Source of the DNA: CAJBLF01 sp041675025
GTDB taxonomy: Bacteria > Patescibacteriota > Gracilibacteria > Absconditabacterales > Absconditicoccaceae
Reading direction: 5' to 3'
NCBI GenBank assembly: GCA_041675025.1
Contig: JBAYUS010000006.1
Span: 1-56,444 of the forward strand
Length of the DNA: 56,444 bases
Below the pieces are notes generated by a model. The model was given only the letters and a program-made list of their open reading frames with translations, was not told the DNA's origin and made no database searches. Positions 30,535 through 41,186 of the stretch are shown one piece after another. A program made the translations under genes and the position numbers. The first letter of the stretch is position 1; the number at the start of each line of letters is the position of its first letter.

Positions 30535-30610
30535 TATCGTACATGCCCACCAGAGGCGGGTAAATATCCCATTCCATTTTATCCGCCTAGGCGGACACCC
30601 CCAGCATAAC
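30535..30610 (-). repeat. tRNA-Leu 5' fragment carrying palindromic insertions, copy 2
   Basis: ATCGTACATG, CCATTCCAT and AGCATAAC match the tRNA-Leu gene and its 5' flank in order, separated by CCCACCAGAGGCGGG-type and TCCGCCTAGGCGGA (30582-30595) palindromes. Confidence 0.7.
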
Positions 30611-30743
30611 AGCAATTATCAATTACGAATTTTCAACTAACAATTGATTTATTTTGCAGACACAAAACATAGCAATTTCTCACAAATAATCAAGCATATA
30701 ATTAGAAACCCATATCCTGTAACTTGTAACCTGCGCCTAAATT

Positions 30744-31316
30744 TTATTGTCAGACGATAACTTTGGAGGCGATGATAATTCTTTTGTCGTCACCTTTGCT
30801 ATACATAAATCCTCTTTCAAATTCTTTGATTATTTTTCACTTTAACTGCTCATCCTCTACCGGTTCTAAACTAATAGGCTCGTGTAAAAAAGAATCAGGA
30901 ACCAGTCATAGAGATTCGATAGACTTGATATGTAAGTGTTCAAGTGTTTTCAAAAATTTATTATATACCATCTGAACTCATTTCGTGAGCGGATCTTCCA
31001 TATGTTCATCGGTTATATTTTCAAGGGATTTTCTGAGATCTTCGATAAACGGCAAAAACTTTTTGACCACAGACAAGAGCGAATCAATTTCCATATTTTG
31101 GCTAGATTCCTTGATTTGTCTCTGATATCTATCAAAATCAGTTTTGAGATTTATATATTCATATTGTGATCTTTTTGCTATCTCTTCAAGTTCTTTTTTT
31201 TCTTTTTCTAACTGAGCAATTCTATCTTCAAGTTCTTGATATTTTTTATCATCTTGAATATGTTGAGCTGCTTCAAGCTTTTCTTGAAGTTGATCATCTT
31301 TCTTTTTAGCATTCAT
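30744..31316 (-). CDS. grpE: GrpE-like nucleotide exchange factor
   Basis: The 190-residue protein has a long N-terminal coiled coil (about residues 8-60, KKYQELEDRIAQLEKEKKEL), then YINLKTDFDRYQRQ, FLPFIEDLRKSLENI and a C-terminal beta part ending KGDDKRIIIASKVIV. This is the GrpE arrangement and length; the usual ending RPAxVxVsK is here less conserved. It should release ADP from DnaK. dnaK and dnaJ are not next to it. Upstream is a repeat-rich spacer. Two C-terminal glycines are TGA. Confidence 0.85.
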
Positions 31317-31324
31317 GTAATAAA

Positions 31325-31457
31325 GTAATTAAGCAATTAAAATTGATGAATGATGAATAATTAACGATGAATGATTTTGGAATTTATATCTTTATAAACT
31401 ATTGCAATATACAATAGGTCATAAGTACACAATTCATACATTATTCATTTTTCATTA
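31325..31457. repeat. Inverted low-complexity element (second copy)
   Basis: GATGAATGATGAATAATTAA on the left and CATTATTCATTTTTCATTA on the right flank a core with AAACTATTGCAATATACAATAG-like text, as at 23084-23220. It lies between the VanY-type gene and grpE. Confidence 0.5.
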
Positions 31458-32273
31458 TTAATTATTAATTGTATTGTAGTATTCTGCAAAAGTTTGATTA
31501 TTGTCTGCGAGTATTTTAGCTAGTTCAGTTCAAAGATATCTTCGATGTCGTCATTCAATTATTTTACCATCAACTTCTATTCCTTTTTGATAAGTATTAT
31601 GAAATCCATACTCAGCAGCATTGGCTTTGAGTCGGTCAGAATATTTATTGGGATATGCTGCATCGAGAGAATATCATCTTCCTCATTTGGTAATAACTTT
31701 GATATCTACGGCCAATCATGCTTGATGTTCACTAGTCCCTATCGCTGCACATTTTATCATCGCACATCATTGTTTGATAAGATATCACTGCAATCCACTG
31801 CTTCTATATGCACTTGATATATATAATCTATCACCACTAAAGGCATTTCGAAAATGTCGTGCCATATCGGCAAATTGCGTACCAGCTTCTGCTCTAAGTT
31901 TAAAAGCCTTAGAATTATTGGCAGTAAAATTTGAGTCTATAGGAAGTAAATCCGTTGGTGTATAAGTAGAATCGTCAAAAGGATGATCAGAATTTAAATA
32001 TTTTTGAAAAGAAGTATCAGTATCAAAATCAAATTCTGGAGATGAATGTTGAAATCAAAAATTAGGAAGAACGCTATAGTCTGCAGTAGATTCACGTACA
32101 GAGGTATCTACAAAAGCAACAATACGAACCGGTGCCTTTGGTTGAGTTTGTACGAGAGTTGGTAATGAGGTATCTCCAGCCTGCGCATAGTTTTGCACCA
32201 ATGCCAAAAATAGCATAGCAAATGCAAAGGTAAAAAATGAGGTCAAAAGTGCTATTCTCATACGTTGTCCCAC
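31458..32273 (-). CDS. D-alanyl-D-alanine carboxypeptidase, VanY type
   Basis: The 271-residue protein has a signal or anchor helix (about residues 8-27), a linker, and an LAS-type peptidase domain: ISSAYRSSGLQ, GTSEHQAGLAVDI (the SxHxxGxAxD metal motif) and, near the end, EGRHRRYL in place of the usual EPWHxRY, keeping the third His ligand. It should trim D-Ala from peptidoglycan stem peptides in the periplasm or cell wall. The replaced Trp is unusual. Gly codons in the metal motif are TGA. It is divergent from tmk. Confidence 0.88.
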
Positions 32274-32350
32274 GATAATTTCATCAACAATAAAATCAGT
32301 CAGCTAGTGTATATAGAATCCATTCTGTTTTTCAAAAGAAATTAGTAAAT

Positions 32351-32378
32351 TTGACATTGAGAAAAAAAATGGAATAGT
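32351..32378 (+). promoter_or_regulatory. Possible promoter of tmk
   Basis: A consensus TTGACA (32351-32356) is followed after 16 bp by AATAGT. The -10 match is weak. Confidence 0.4.
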
Positions 32379-32421
32379 TATATTTTAAAAAAGAAATTTT
32401 TTATTTATAGAGATATAAAAT

Positions 32422-33069
32422 ATGGAAAAATTGAAATATATCGTAGTAGAAGGTATTCATGGTTCATGAAAATCTAGTGTAGCCAAAGAACTTACAAAAG
32501 TTTTGCAAGAAAAATGACTACCAGCAGAATATCTCCATTTTCCTGATGAAGAATCTGATTTAGGAAAAGTAATCAGAAGAGTATTGGCAGACAAAGATCT
32601 TTATAAAAATCGAGAAGTACTTGGACTTCTCTATGCTGCTGCATCAAATAGTTTTCATATCAAAACAAAAAACGATGAAAAAATATATATCTTAGAAAGA
32701 GATGCGGTGACTACAGGACTTATTTTTCAAAAAGCTATGCCACGAGATACAAGGATGGAAATATATAAATTTGGTATAGAAAATTTAAGAAAATTATGAA
32801 AAGTAATTTATGTAAAAGTAGATAAAGATGTCGCACATGGAAGAGTTACTGCAAGAAATAGTGAATTAGCAAAATCAAATGATCAAGTTCGAAAAGATAA
32901 AGCAGACGACAAATTTATAGAAAAATTCGAAGAGATGTCTCATCTTTACGATACAGAACTTATGCCACAATTAGAAAAACTTTGACTGAAATACGATGTA
33001 GTAGAAAACAATACCACTATCGAAGAAGCAGGAGAAAAAGCTATGGAAAAAATAAAAGATATGATATAA
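32422..33069 (+). CDS. tmk: Thymidylate kinase
   Basis: The 215-residue enzyme has the P-loop EGIHGSGKSS (10-19, one Gly by TGA), LHFPDEESDLGKVIRRVL, YILERDAVTTG (the DR-type motif) and a lid region with RVTARNSELA. It phosphorylates dTMP to dTDP and completes the route begun by the dCMP deaminase. The arrangement fits the Tmk family, though the lid region is short in Arg. Its stop codon (33067-33069) directly abuts the stop of the convergent giant gene (33070-33072), leaving no intergenic DNA. Confidence 0.88.
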
Positions 33070-36000
33070 TTAATAATAATCATCTTCTTCTATATATGGA
33101 ACATAATCATCTGAATTATTTTCATCTATTTGTTTACCTTCAAGGATTTGTCTCACTTTTTCTGTAACATCACTATTTTTGATTTTTGCTCAGGTAGCTT
33201 TGCTTCTAGTAGAAGTTGAAGTGATGTTTTTTTGAGGTTCTTCAGGAGGTTTTCTAAAACGATTATTAAATCAAGAACATTTTTTAGAGAGACCATCAGC
33301 CAAGAGATATAAATCTTTATTAAGATAATCTCTATTTTTTGTAAGTGTATTCTTTTTAGCATTGGCCAATAACTTCTCTTCTTTATTCAAAGTGGACGAA
33401 TACATATAATAATCTGTTTGGTCCAAAAGAACAGATGAGGTTTCTCGAGATTCTAGTTTTGGATCGGATGCCTCATAATTAGCTTTATATTGAGATCAAC
33501 CAAAACAAGAGCTAATTACATCTGGTTGTAATATGTTATCAATATTATTTTGAAAAAATGTTTGCCATGCTCCTAGAGCTCACATCAATTCATCAGGTGG
33601 AGTGGCCTCATGTCAAGCCATGGAACTAATAATTTCTCATACAACACTATAAAACATAATATCACTGACCTCTGATGATCATTTATGTTGTTTGCACCAC
33701 TTCAGTCTTTTCAAAAATTCAGTCATTCTATTTCATGAGAATCACCTTTCACCAAATCGATTGAAAAACTTACTTACAAAAAATTTAACTGTTTCTTGTG
33801 ATTTAAGTTGATCAGAAGGAATTGCTTTCTGCATATTTTCTGAGAAGGCTCTCATATTTTGAATCTCATCTCCATCTTTTCCAGCAAATCATCATTTATC
33901 AAATTTAATCATATCACTTACCACACTCTGACTCTTGGTAAGAATAGATCACGTAAGAGAAGATCTATTTTTTTGCACCTCAGGATCTAATCCTTCGTTT
34001 TTTTCATTTGTTAATTTAATATACTCTTCAAGTAATAATTTATCTGAAATTGGCAATTTTGGATCAGAATAAATATCAAGCAAGGTTTTACCATTTACGT
34101 TTTCTCAAGTAAGCGCAAGAAATTGACTAATTTCTGTCATTCTTCATGGAGACTCAAATCGACCATCTCCTGGCTTTCTAGAATTGACCAGTTTATCAAT
34201 AAATGGTCCTGGTCCTTTATTATTTCTATAAGAATAATCTTCTGAAGAATATCATGTCTCTGAAGTAAATTTATTACCACTAAATAAATCCAAAAGTCTT
34301 TGCATTTTAGATTGTTGTTTTAGATCTTTTGAAAAAATTCATGGAATAAATCCTCTCGTTCTACAGATTTTTTGTATGAATGATTGTGTAGAAGCATACG
34401 TCATATTGAGAAATACACCAGAGAGAAGTCAGGTCATCACAGCAGTTTCAAATACTTTCCATTGTGTAGGATTGATAGCTTTAGTAGCCATAACTTTCAG
34501 AAAAGGAAGTGCTTGTTGTGGTCTATCTGCCAGTTGTCTGAAGTATTCTACTCTAGCAAACTCAAAATTTACATCCTGATTTTTAGTAAATCATTCTTCT
34601 ACCGTACTCTGTTTGAAAAATCATGTATATGCTCATTCCAATTCATCACAGAATTTTTTAGAATATTTATCTTGAAAATAATTTTTAGTTTTATCTCAGT
34701 CATTAATTCACATATGTCTACCATCCATTACATGGACAATATATCTCATTTCCAATTCAACCAATTCATTTTTAATCTGGTCAGCCCAAGGACCACCATA
34801 AATATGAGCATTTTCTTCGAGTTCTCTGATTTTCTTTTCTCTGATAGCGAGATATCTTTTTTGATGATCCTTTCATAATAAAGCACCAATTCGATTACCC
34901 TTGGCTGTAGATGGAGCATCTTTGGCATACGGTCATTTTCCTTTTTTAAGATGCACCAACAATAATGCTGCCATTTTGTAATGAGGTACTATCTTGATAG
35001 TTCCATCAAGCATAGGCTTGATATACATATTATATATTCTTGTATAGTCAAAATCATCATAAAATTTTTGTCGTTTTTCAACTTTTTTCCATATTCTATC
35101 ATCCCTAGCAAGGAAAGCTTCCATTCCCATATTTTCAAAAGACGAAGCAACTCTACCAAAAGGACTCAAGAATCATCATATACTATTCCAAAGTTGTCCC
35201 TGACTCGTCAAGAGATCAGTAAGTTCTTCAGTCAATTCATCATCATATTTTTTGATACTATCTTTGAGTTTATTAGCTGAGTTTTTAAAAAAACCTATAA
35301 CACTATTTATACTAAATCAACGAACCGTTGTAGGAGTTTCTGATTTTGTTTCAGCGTCTTTTGCATGAATAGCTTGTATCTGCTCCTTACATTTTGGCTG
35401 CAATCATTTTTCTTTTATAAACAACATAAAGGTTGTATAGTCCATATCACGAGAAGGGAAATTTTTTACATAATTGCCAGTAGTAGAATCACCAGAAACA
35501 GTTATCGTACCATTAGCATTTGATTTTATTTTATAGAGAATCAATCTACCACTTTCCTCATCAAGAGTTTCACCTATTGCTTTAGGCTCATATAAACCAA
35601 AGTGAGTAATTTCTTTTCATGAAAAATTTCAAAGTGTATGAGAAAATTTAGATCAATTAAATTTTAGAGATCAAAAATATTTACCAAGGTCACTACTAAC
35701 AGATCATTTTGTCAAAGCATTCATTTGTTCTTCAAATCTAGTTCATTTAGTATTAGGTAATTTATATATATCCTTACCAAAAGCTTTTGTGATACCAGCG
35801 ATAGATGAAGCATTCATAGGGAGTTCTTTGCTTGCTCATTCAGATGTTCCAAGACGCAACTCACCACCATGAAGTTTTACTTTAAACGTTCATTTAGCTT
35901 TATCTATATGAGTAATTTCCATTTGTAATCGAGCCTTACCATTACTTTCCAATGGAGGAACTTCACTATCAGCAAATGGCATAAACAATCTCGATCATAC

Positions 36001-38274
36001 AACAAAACCTCAGTTGTTCTTATATTTTTCTTCAGGAAAACCATATCATTTAAGTTTATTTCGTTCATTTTCAAATTTCTTTTGTTCTGAATCCTCTATT
36101 TTAGATTCGACTTTTGCGACCACAGGTTCTACTAATTCTTCTTCTCATTCTTCTTTTTCTTTGTAGACCTCAAGTTGACCAAGTTTCTCAGCCAAAGCTT
36201 TTTCTTTTTCAGGAGAAATAGTTTGCGCCATACTTTGTTGACCAAGTACGTATCCAAATAATAATGCTCAGAAAGCATCGCCATTGAGATTGAGTTTTTT
36301 ATCCAAAATCCTTACATCACATTTTTGTTGTTCAATATCTTTGATAACAACAGGAGTACCATTGTCAGTTCATTCTCGAGTAACCAATTTTCTTTCTTGA
36401 TTGGGAGCAGTAATTGGTTCAGAATAAAGATATAATTCTTTTCCTGTATAATCTTCATTATTTTTTTCTTCTATAGGAGAATATGAAGAAAGATATCATT
36501 CTACAGTTTTTCAATTTTTTTTGATTTTTACTTTATATGCATCATTGAATTTTATTTTTCAATTTTTTGCTGCAAAGTTTGTATATATAGAGTCAAATAT
36601 TGGACTATCTTCAAAAAAGGCTGCGTTACTCTCTGTGATTTGAGTAATGAAGTTGAGTGGTAAATTTTTTAAATCTTCTAGATCATTAAGTGCAGGAAGT
36701 TGTGTGCGAGTACTTGTCAAAAATTCTTTCTTGAGAAATGTAAGAGGAACAGGCCCATGTCTCGTAGGGATAACAAGATCCATTTTTTTGAGATCAAAAA
36801 GATCAGTCACAAATTGAGTAAGATCTTCCTCGGTCACAGCAAGCAATTCTGGTATTTTGTTTTTGATACTATCTTCAAGTTTATTTTTTATAAGTACGTT
36901 AATAAGAAATTGTTGATGATCAACAGACAATAAAGAAAAGTTGAATTTACTAGTTACCAAGTGAGTAAATACATCAGCAAGACCAGTATCTTTAGTTCTA
37001 AGAAATACTATATATGCTTGCCATTTGCGCTGTTCTCTTTCTTGTTTGAGTATTTTTATTTTTTTTCTCAATTCTTTTTTTACTATATCATCAGCAGCAG
37101 TATATTGATTATTTAAATCAAGAATTTGTATATCAATATGTTGTATATCAGTATGATAGGTACTATCAATATCACTAATAACTTTATCATTAAATCTATA
37201 TGTATCAATATTGAGGATATCATTTACATACGGTGGAAATTCTCTAAAGGTATCACCAATAGCCTTTATAGAATCATCAATAGCCTCTTGAGTTTTTTTT
37301 ATTTCTTCAAATAATTGACGAGTAACAAGCTTATTGAAAATAACCCTAAAATTTAATTGTTGTTTAGTAAATCATTTGGTATCAACACTATCTCTTCATA
37401 AATTAGAAAACTCTTTTTGAATGTCACCATTGGTGATAATTATACTATCAAGTTTTTTAGCCAAAGATTGATCGATATCAGAAGCATGATCATCAAGAAA
37501 TTGAATCCATTCCGTTTTAAAATTGATCAAATCTTGATATGAAGTAAATATAGTAATTGGCAATGAAAACTGCACATCAAAAGCAGCCCTTAAATCACCT
37601 TTAAGCTCTCTTTTGATCTTGGTAATAGCAACTGCCACCATTACTCTTTCTGTTGGATTATAGTCAGGTGTCAAAATATCTTCGATAGTTTCAGAAGCAA
37701 TATCTTCAATATTAATTTTTTCTTTTTTAAGAAAATCTTTCCAAACAAGATAAAGATTATCGACAGTTTTAAGTTTACCATCAGAAGAAATTTGTAACTT
37801 ATCATGAGTAAATCATGCATCGGCAGCAAATTTTTTGAATATATCATCAGGCAGATTATTATTTTTATCTTCACAAAATTTTTGTAACTGAGACAAACTC
37901 TTTTCCATAACGTGGATTTCTATATCTTCAGATTTGAATTGTTCATTGAGTTTACCCGCATTCTTTTTAATATTTGGAAGAGTAAATCATTTATCCTCAA
38001 TCGATTTAATATATGTTGGTAAGTCTTTTTTTTCTATTTTATCAAGTAAATTTGGATATTCTTTTACAAAAAAATCCCAAAATTGTTCTAGATATTGTTT
38101 ATCACCATAAAGCTCTATCCTCTTAGATTCTGTAAATTTATCAAAATTAGTAAACGCACCTTTGAGTTCATCTAAAAAAACATCTGAAATATTATTTTTT
38201 TTTGAATTATTTTCAGGGGTTTTTTTTTCATCACGATTAATATTTTTTGGGTTTGTTCCCTTTTTTTTTTCCAT
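33070..38274 (-). CDS. Giant (1734-residue) protein of unknown function
   Basis: The protein starts MEKKKGTNPKNINRDEKKTP, with no signal peptide, and is mostly helical and highly charged over its first 600 residues. A middle part (about residues 680-900) has more beta character with KGXFVVGSRLFMPFADS-like text and ITVSGDSTTGNYV. The last third is again helical. Two weakly hydrophobic stretches occur (DAFGALLFGYVLGQQ, TAVMTGLLSGVFLNMTY), which could be amphipathic or membrane-associated. About thirty TGA codons are read as Gly without any TAA/TAG break. No catalytic motif is recognised. It stands alone, with a short paralogous pair upstream and a terminator between. Confidence 0.8.
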
Positions 38275-38343
38275 AGAGCAAATAACATCAATAAATAAAC
38301 ATAATATATTCGATATAAGTATACTGATTTACCTAAAAAAAGC

Positions 38344-38373
38344 AAAAAAACACTGAATTTTTATCAGTGTTTT
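38344..38373 (-). terminator. Rho-independent terminator of the GerMN gene
   Basis: On the minus strand AAACACTGA pairs with TCAGTGTTT around a 7-base loop and continues into a T run. Confidence 0.8.
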
Positions 38374-38398
38374 ATGTCTATTGAAAGATGGTATGTAA

Positions 38399-39067
38399 TT
38401 ACGGTTGGAACAATGTTTCTGGAACAAATACTACTTTCTTTACCCCAGGAAATTGTAGGGCTGTTTTTTTGATGAGATTTGAGAGAATCAACATACGAGC
38501 AGATCATCCATCAGTGAACCCAGGAACTTCAGTAAATTGCAAAGTTAATGTTCCATCAGGGATAAGTTCTAGAGAGATTATATCAAATTTTGGATTAGGG
38601 AACTCTGTAATAAATCATTGTTGTTTTTCATTGGTAGTAAGATTTCCTTTGATTAATTCTCTGATAGCATCTAGAAGAAGATTTTTGCTCGCAGGGAAGA
38701 TACGATATACCGGAAGAATAGAATCAATATTTATTTGTTGTTCTAGAGATAATTTTTGATCTTCTGTTTGGTTGAAATAATATAAGGCAACCTTCATCGA
38801 AGTAGTCGTTTGAAATAAGGCATCCTCCGTTTTAACTTCAGGTTCAGATTGAAGTTTTTGAGTTATAGAATCAAGTTGAGTTTGGATGGTAGTAAGCTGA
38901 TCAGTTAGACCAGAAGTATCACTTCCCGTCAAACATACTTGCTGAGGCACTTTACCAAATCGTGAGCCTATATACAAACCAAGTGGTTTATTAAATACTC
39001 TCATATATGATCGAAATAGAAAAATTATAAGAAACCAGAAGATACTAGTCCAAAAGATTTTTTTCAT
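38399..39067 (-). CDS. Membrane-anchored GerMN-domain protein
   Basis: The 222-residue protein has an N-terminal membrane helix (MKKIFWTSIFWFLIIFLF), a coiled-coil stretch (LTDQLTTIQTQLDSITQKL) and a GerMN-like domain: SILPVYRIFPASKNLLLDAIRELIKG and, at the end, LQFTEVPGFTDGGSARM with LIKKTALQFPGVKKVVF. The domain is found in sporulation and envelope proteins of many bacteria and probably binds cell-wall or protein ligands. Its first 12 residues nearly match those of the next gene (39105-39416), suggesting duplication. Gly codons near the C-terminus are TGA. Confidence 0.82.
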
Positions 39068-39104
39068 GTATAAAAGTTTAAGGATAAAAGATTACCCTAA
39101 ATAT

Positions 39105-39416
39105 TTATTTAGTAGATCAAGTTGTTGTTTCAACTACAGGAATAATTTCTGAAACAGTTGTAGTTGTAGTTGTTGTACCTACGAGTGTATCAAGTTTAGT
39201 TTGTATATCAGTAAGTGTAGTTTGAATAGCAGTAATTTCAGTCATAACATCTCCAGTACCAGTAGTAGCAATAACTTCTCCACTAGTAGTGATAGTTGTT
39301 GCACCAAGCCAAGTACTTATACTTGCTGCCATATTTGAATCAAACATTTTGATATAGAAAGCAAATCCAAAAAACACAATAATCCAAAAAATAGTAGTCC
39401 AAAAAATCTTTTTCAT
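39105..39416 (-). CDS. Small anchored protein, N-terminal paralogue of the GerMN protein
   Basis: The 103-residue protein begins MKKIFWTTIFWIIVFFGF, like the GerMN protein, followed by a short extracytoplasmic part with a predicted coiled coil (MTEITAIQTTLTDIQTKLDTL) and a Thr-rich tail (TTTTTTTV). It lacks the GerMN domain. The TGA at 39117-39119 is read as Gly and the true end is TAA at 39105. The shared anchor and coiled coil suggest the two proteins could associate. Confidence 0.72.
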
Positions 39417-39561
39417 AATAGTAATTATAATAAATAAAAGTAAAAAGAACTTTAGTCTTTTAGTTTTGAAAATCAAATTATTTTATCGAAACAGTAAAAA
39501 ATCTTGCATTTACAGAGAAAAAAAATACACATAATTATGTGGAAACACATATTTTTTTTAT

Positions 39562-39639
39562 GGCGGCTGTAGCTCAGTTGGTTAGAGCGCTTGCCTGTGA
39601 CGCAGGATGTCGCGAGTTCGAATCTCGTCAGCCGCCCCA
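39562..39639 (+). tRNA. tRNA-His, anticodon GTG
   Basis: The 78-nt gene starts with the extra G(-1) that pairs with C73, as required for tRNA-His. The acceptor is GCGGCTG-type with CAGCCGC, the anticodon stem CTTGC/GCAGG surrounds CTGTGAC (anticodon GTG), and the T arm has GAGTTCGAATCTC. The 3' CCA is encoded. A terminator follows 20 bp later. Confidence 0.93.
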
Positions 39640-39658
39640 TTAACAAACTTACTCTGGA

Positions 39659-39681
39659 AATCACACTCTGTGATTTTTTTT
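39659..39681 (+). terminator. Rho-independent terminator after tRNA-His
   Basis: AATCACA and TGTGATT form a stem with a CTC loop, followed by seven T. Confidence 0.8.
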
Positions 39682-39889
39682 AAAAATGATATAATATGGC
39701 TTATTCATTCTTCTAAAATATATATAAAATATGATTATTATAAACCTAAGGTTTTAAATCTGACTTCTCAATAAGGATTTCAAAGATAGAGACATAGACA
39801 ACCATCTATATTGAGGTATAAATATTTACCTCTTCTTGCAAATAGACAGGCGATAAGTACACTAATAAAAACATTTTTACTTTTTCGTT
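39682..39889. other. Unexplained 208-bp intergenic stretch
   Basis: No open frame of note is present on either strand. A TATAAT lies at about 39690, and downstream are small hairpins such as GAGGTA with TACCTC near 39824-39843. It could be a leader RNA of the pseudouridine synthase gene or a small RNA, but I see nothing decisive. Confidence 0.4.
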
Positions 39890-39904
39890 ATGATCAAGAT
39901 TATT

Positions 39905-40930
39905 ATGGAAATAAAAATAGATAAAACAGCTTCAGACCAGAGATTTGATAGATTTTTAAGGAAATGGTTCAAAAAATATCCACAAGTTCGCTTGGCGGAC
40001 ATTTACAGTACAATCAGGAAGTGATTAATAAAAGTCAATGGTAAAAGAGCAAAAGAAGAATATAGGATAAAAGTAGGAGATATTATTCAAATAGACGATA
40101 AAGTTAAGATGGGAAGCGAAGATTTATCATTATTGGTAAGTCAAAAAGAGCGCAAACTAGAAAAAGTAGACATCAAAAAAATAAAACAACAAATTATTTA
40201 TGAAGATAATCATCGAATTGTTTTTGATAAACCCACAGGTATACCCATGCACCCATGAAATAAACATCGAAACGATATTTGTATGAATGATTACTTAGAT
40301 AAATATGCAGAAGAATATAAAACAGGAACATTTAAGCCATCATTTGGATATAGACTTGATAGAGATACTTCATGAGTATTGATCGCTGCAAAAAGCTATG
40401 AAGCATTACAGTATATAAATAGTATTATTAGAGAAAGAGATATTGATAAATATTATTTAGCACTTGTTGCAGGAAAATTTTATGATCACTTGATTATAAA
40501 AAAACCACTAACCAAAACATACAACAAAGAGCTTGATAGATCACAAGTTAAAATAGATTTTGATGCATGATTAGAAGCTAAAACAGAGTGTTGGATGGAA
40601 AAATTTATCAAGCATCCAGAACTTGGACCAGTTTCATTATTGAAGATAAAAATCCATACAGGAAGAATGCACCAAATTAGAGTACATCTAGCTAGCGAAG
40701 GATTCCCAGTACTTGGTGATGTCATTTATGGTAACGCAGCAGCAAATAGAATTCTTTATAAATCATTGGGTATAAATAGACAATTACTTCATTGTCGAAA
40801 TTATAGTTTCTTAGATCCATTTAAAGAAGAGCAAATAAATTTTGAAGCTCCCATACCTGCAGATTTTGATAAAGTGTTGTCATGAAAAAGTACAAAAAGC
40901 AATGCAAAAACAGTTGAAAAGCGTAAATAA
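39905..40930 (+). CDS. RluA/RluC-family 23S rRNA pseudouridine synthase
   Basis: The 341-residue enzyme has an N-terminal S4 RNA-binding domain (RFDRFLRKWF ... TIRKGLIKVNGKR) and the pseudouridine synthase core: HRIVFDKPTGIPMHPG, GYRLDRDTSGVLIAA with catalytic Asp152, and HTGRMHQIRVHL. It should modify uridines in 23S rRNA or tRNA. An in-frame ATG at 39890 would add five residues; the start at 39905 fits the family better. Gly codons in PMHPG and DTSG are TGA. Confidence 0.9.
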
Positions 40931-40978
40931 ATAGATACTCTATTTGAGTTATGTTTTATATTTAACATATATATTTCA

Positions 40979-41158
40979 ATGGCTATCAAAAACAAAACAA
41001 AAAAACTACAAGCAAGTAAAGCAGCATTATTTATTCCTGCAGGACTACTTCTAGGGATGGGATGTGGATTTCTATTTAATAATCCAGTGGCTGGTATATT
41101 TATAGGATTGGGTACTGGTATGGTAGTATTTGCTATTCTAACATTTATAAAAAAATAG
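40979..41158 (+). CDS. Small membrane protein, unknown
   Basis: The 59-residue protein has a basic N-terminus (MAIKNKTKKLQASK) and two hydrophobic helices rich in Gly (IPAGLLLGMGCGFLF and AGIFIGLGTGMVVFAI) joined by NNPV. The layout is of a small hairpin membrane protein common in CPR genomes. It lies 48 bp after the pseudouridine synthase gene and 28 bp before another membrane protein gene. All glycines are GGN here. Confidence 0.7.
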   Translation: MAIKNKTKKLQASKAALFIPAGLLLGMGCGFLFNNPVAGIFIGLGTGMVVFAILTFIKK

Positions 41159-41186
41159 GGTCTCTTTATTTCTTTATATATTCTCC

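Noticed and set aside
30199..30610. Two palindromic repeats as a short CRISPR
   Set aside because: Only two copies 340 bp apart with a gene between them; they match tRNA-Leu fragments instead.
39562..39639. tRNA-Val (GAC) or tRNA-Asp reading of this tRNA
   Set aside because: Proper pairing of the anticodon stem gives CTGTGAC as the loop, so GTG; the extra 5' G pairing with C73 also marks tRNA-His.
30088..39639. A suppressor-like tRNA-Gly(UCA)
   Set aside because: Only two tRNA genes are visible in the window, with GAG and GTG anticodons; the TGA-reading tRNA must lie elsewhere.
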